A stretch of 60,730 bases of DNA, from assembly GCA_017507325.1 (NCBI GenBank), contig JAFWBD010000033.1, positions 1-60,730 on the forward strand, given 5' to 3'. Source of the stretch: Clostridia bacterium (GTDB lineage Bacteria > Bacillota > Clostridia > Oscillospirales > SIG627). The notes under the pieces were generated by a model. That model was not told the DNA's origin. It did not search any database and saw nothing but the letters and a program-made list of their open reading frames with translations. Positions 59,557 to 60,730 of the stretch are shown in pieces. A program made the position numbers and the translations under genes. Positions within the stretch are counted from its first letter, which is position 1; each line of letters starts with the position of its first letter.

Positions 59557-60336
59557 TTACAATTCAACCCATTCTCCGTGATCGGGAGAAACAAATCTTC
59601 CGTCGGGAACGAGCTTTAAGTATTCGTTACGGAATTCCTCGATCACAGCGGGATTGTGGCTTCCGAAATCGTGGTGATGGGGAATGACTACCTTGCACCC
59701 GATGTCGGCGGCAAATTTTGCTTTTTGAGCGATGCCTTTGGAATTGGAGGAGCGCTGAATGATGGCAACGTCGGGCTGAAGCGAACGGCAAAGACGGGTC
59801 TGGGTCTCATCGGGCGTGTTTCCCCAGATCAAAATTTTGGTGCCGTTGGGCAGGGTGAATAGGTAATTGCGGTATTCCATACTGCCAACTCCCTGCAGAG
59901 CGGCAATTCCGGGGTCTCTTTTGCAGTGAACGTTGCTGTCCAGATAGTCCATCAGATCGTTGTAGCCCCTCTTTAAATTGATGTGTCTGCCGTAAAGCGC
60001 ACGGATCTTCACGGCTCCGAAATCAAGCTCCAAATCGGGTGTCATGGGGTGAATAAAGGTGGGATAATAATTCAGCCAGCTTGCCATGGGGTAGGCGGTG
60101 TGATCGCCGCAAAGGATATTGGGTCTGAATTTTTCCACCAGTGCGGGAATATCGGTAATGTGGTCCCAATGAGCGTGGCTCAGGCAGATGGCGTCACAAG
60201 CCTCAATGTTTTCCCAAGTCAAGTCGGTCTGATTGCAAGCGGTAATAAAGGGGTCGGTGACCACCGTAAAATCTCCGAAACGCATCTCAAAGCAGCTGAC
60301 CGCCATCCATTTTAGTGAAAAGCCGAATTTCTCCAT
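59557..60336 (-). CDS. MBL-fold metallohydrolase, UlaG-like
   Basis: 259 residues. Metal motif HAHWDHITD near 54 (HxHxDH), GRHINL near 115 and PHHHDFGSH near 222 supply the histidine and aspartate ligands of a beta-lactamase fold. UlaG-type enzymes open lactones or cleave phosphodiesters. A short N-terminal MEKFGFSLKWMAVSCFEMRFGDF and the CKRDPGIAALQGVGSMEYRNYLFT insert are its own. Start ATG 60336 with GGAGC 10 bp upstream. Substrate not readable. Confidence 0.85.
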   Translation of the reverse strand: MEKFGFSLKWMAVSCFEMRFGDFTVVTDPFITACNQTDLTWENIEACDAICLSHAHWDHITDIPALVEKFRPNILCGDHTAYPMASWLNYYPTFIHPMTPDLELDFGAVKIRALYGRHINLKRGYNDLMDYLDSNVHCKRDPGIAALQGVGSMEYRNYLFTLPNGTKILIWGNTPDETQTRLCRSLQPDVAIIQRSSNSKGIAQKAKFAADIGCKVVIPHHHDFGSHNPAVIEEFRNEYLKLVPDGRFVSPDHGEWVEL

Positions 60337-60373
60337 CGTCGTAAGCTCCTTTCCATAAAAAGCCTTTTTCTTT

Positions 60374-60403
60374 ATTATACCGCAAGGGATGGAGAAAACG
60401 CAA
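60374..60403 (-). promoter_or_regulatory. Promoter of the MBL-hydrolase operon
   Basis: Minus strand TTGCGT (60398-60403), 18 bp, TATAAT (60374-60379). Confidence 0.75.
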
Positions 60404-60477
60404 GCCCTTTTGATCAGATCCTTGCAAAAGTTTTACGCGCTTTTCCGCTTCGAATCTGTCGAGGGACCCGAAAAAGA

Positions 60478-60644
60478 ATGAAATCGTGCTACGCACGATG
60501 AAATCCGAGCAAGCTCGGATGAAATCTTCGGCGTTCCGCCTCAGATGAAATGAAATCCGCCTCTACATCCTGCCGTAAGGCAGATTTCATCGCGAAGCGA
60601 TTTCATCCACCGCAGGTGGATTTCTTCCGCCGACGGCGGATTTA
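60478..60644. repeat. Array of short hairpins joined by constant TGAAAT/ATTTCA linkers
   Basis: At least six small palindromes with different stems: ATCGTGC-TAC-GCACGAT (60483), ATCCGAGC-AA-GCTCGGAT (60503), an imperfect one at 60524-60546, ATCcTGCC-GTAA-GGCAGAT (60567), ATCGC-GAA-GCGAT (60589), ATCCACC-GCA-GGTGGAT (60605) and TCCGCC-GAC-GGCGGA (60626). The left ones are joined by GATGAAATC, the right ones by its complement GATTTCATC, so the array flips orientation near 60555. Non-coding on both strands. Confidence 0.85.
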
Positions 60645-60647
60645 GTT

Positions 60648-60681
60648 GCAAAAAGCACCTGCTTGCGCAGGTGCTTTTTGC
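60648..60681. terminator. Perfect hairpin resembling a bidirectional terminator
   Basis: GCAAAAAGCACCTGC and GCAGGTGCTTTTTGC, 15 bp, loop TTGC, flanked by A and T runs. No gene ends close by, so it may belong to the repeat. Confidence 0.6.
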
Positions 60682-60682
60682 T

Positions 60683-60730
60683 GTATGGGAGTTGCACTTG
60701 ACCGCTATCTTCCGGGGCGCAACGCCATAC
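60683..60730. repeat. Imperfect inverted repeat at the window end
   Basis: GTATGGGAGTTGCAC faces GCGCAACGCCATAC with a few mismatches around a 19-base middle. It follows the hairpin array directly and may be its border. It runs into the window edge. An ATG at 60685 opens a frame (MGVALDRYLPGRN) that cannot be judged. Confidence 0.45.

Noticed and set aside
60478..60644. CRISPR array
   Set aside because: The constant element is only 9 bp and the between-parts are palindromes, not unique spacers; no cas genes nearby.

Overview
The window is about 60 kb of chromosome from a spore-forming anaerobic Clostridia-type Firmicute. The sporulation genes gpr, spoIIP, spoVG, a SpoIIM-like gene and a SpoIVFB-like protease are present, Shine-Dalgarno sites are strong (AGGAGG), and nearly every promoter is TTGxxx-17-TATAAT-like. 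The soluble iron-sulfur redox genes point to a fermenter, perhaps an uncultured gut Oscillospirales or Christensenellales lineage; the exact lineage is an inference. I saw no rRNA, tRNA, CRISPR array or insertion sequence.

Layout. (1) 1-9256, minus strand: one apparent transcription unit, fumC-hdrB-hdrC-hdrA-flxD-flxC-flxB-flxA-frdB-frdA, with frdA cut by the window edge. It joins fumarase, a soluble fumarate-reductase-like pair and a complete heterodisulfide-reductase/Flx electron-bifurcation module. I regard it as a candidate NADH-driven, electron-bifurcating fumarate reductase and the most interesting system here. (2) 9403-12396: alanine-type aminotransferase and a MATE exporter, divergent. 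(3) 12509-14534: an AT-richer two-gene insert, a secreted metzincin-like protease and a lipoprotein with an internal 48-bp duplication, behind a promoter carrying a palindromic operator. (4) 14533-24743: lipoprotein, TrmN6-like methyltransferase, a DUF6062-like protein, a cluster of six DnaA-box-like sites, tsaD-rimI-LMW phosphatase, an anchored unknown, a HAD phosphatase, a frameshifted secreted PIG-L deacetylase, spoIIP-gpr and rpsT. (5) 24706-34752: M50 protease, DUF4430-like lipoprotein, EamA transporter, Lrp regulator, rluA-NERD-murC, spoVG, two membrane proteins, a recombinase-dead XerD relative and a DUF624-like protein. (6) 34817-44235: ECF sigma factor with a beta-propeller anti-sigma-like partner, phosphohexomutase, a CorC/HlyC ion protein behind a structured leader, three small unknown genes, tagO/wecA and trpS. 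(7) 44306-51256: an MFS transporter fused in frame to a family 2 glycosidase, then an operon with an APH(3')-like kinase, a CapA-like phosphatase, D-lyxose/D-mannose isomerase and a fructokinase-like kinase. (8) 51296-60730: metF, a separate MetH reactivation protein and MetH; a large surface 5'-nucleotidase; two minus-strand genes; and a terminal array of short hairpins joined by constant TGAAAT linkers.

How they work together. Fumarase and the Frd/Hdr/Flx genes form a cytosolic malate-to-succinate branch that could save energy as reduced ferredoxin. The metF-activator-metH unit makes methionine. The GH2-transporter fusion followed by an isomerase and sugar kinase suggests uptake and cleavage of a glycoside feeding fructose 6-phosphate. 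gpr, spoIIP, the M50 protease, spoVG and the SpoIIM-like protein serve endospore formation.
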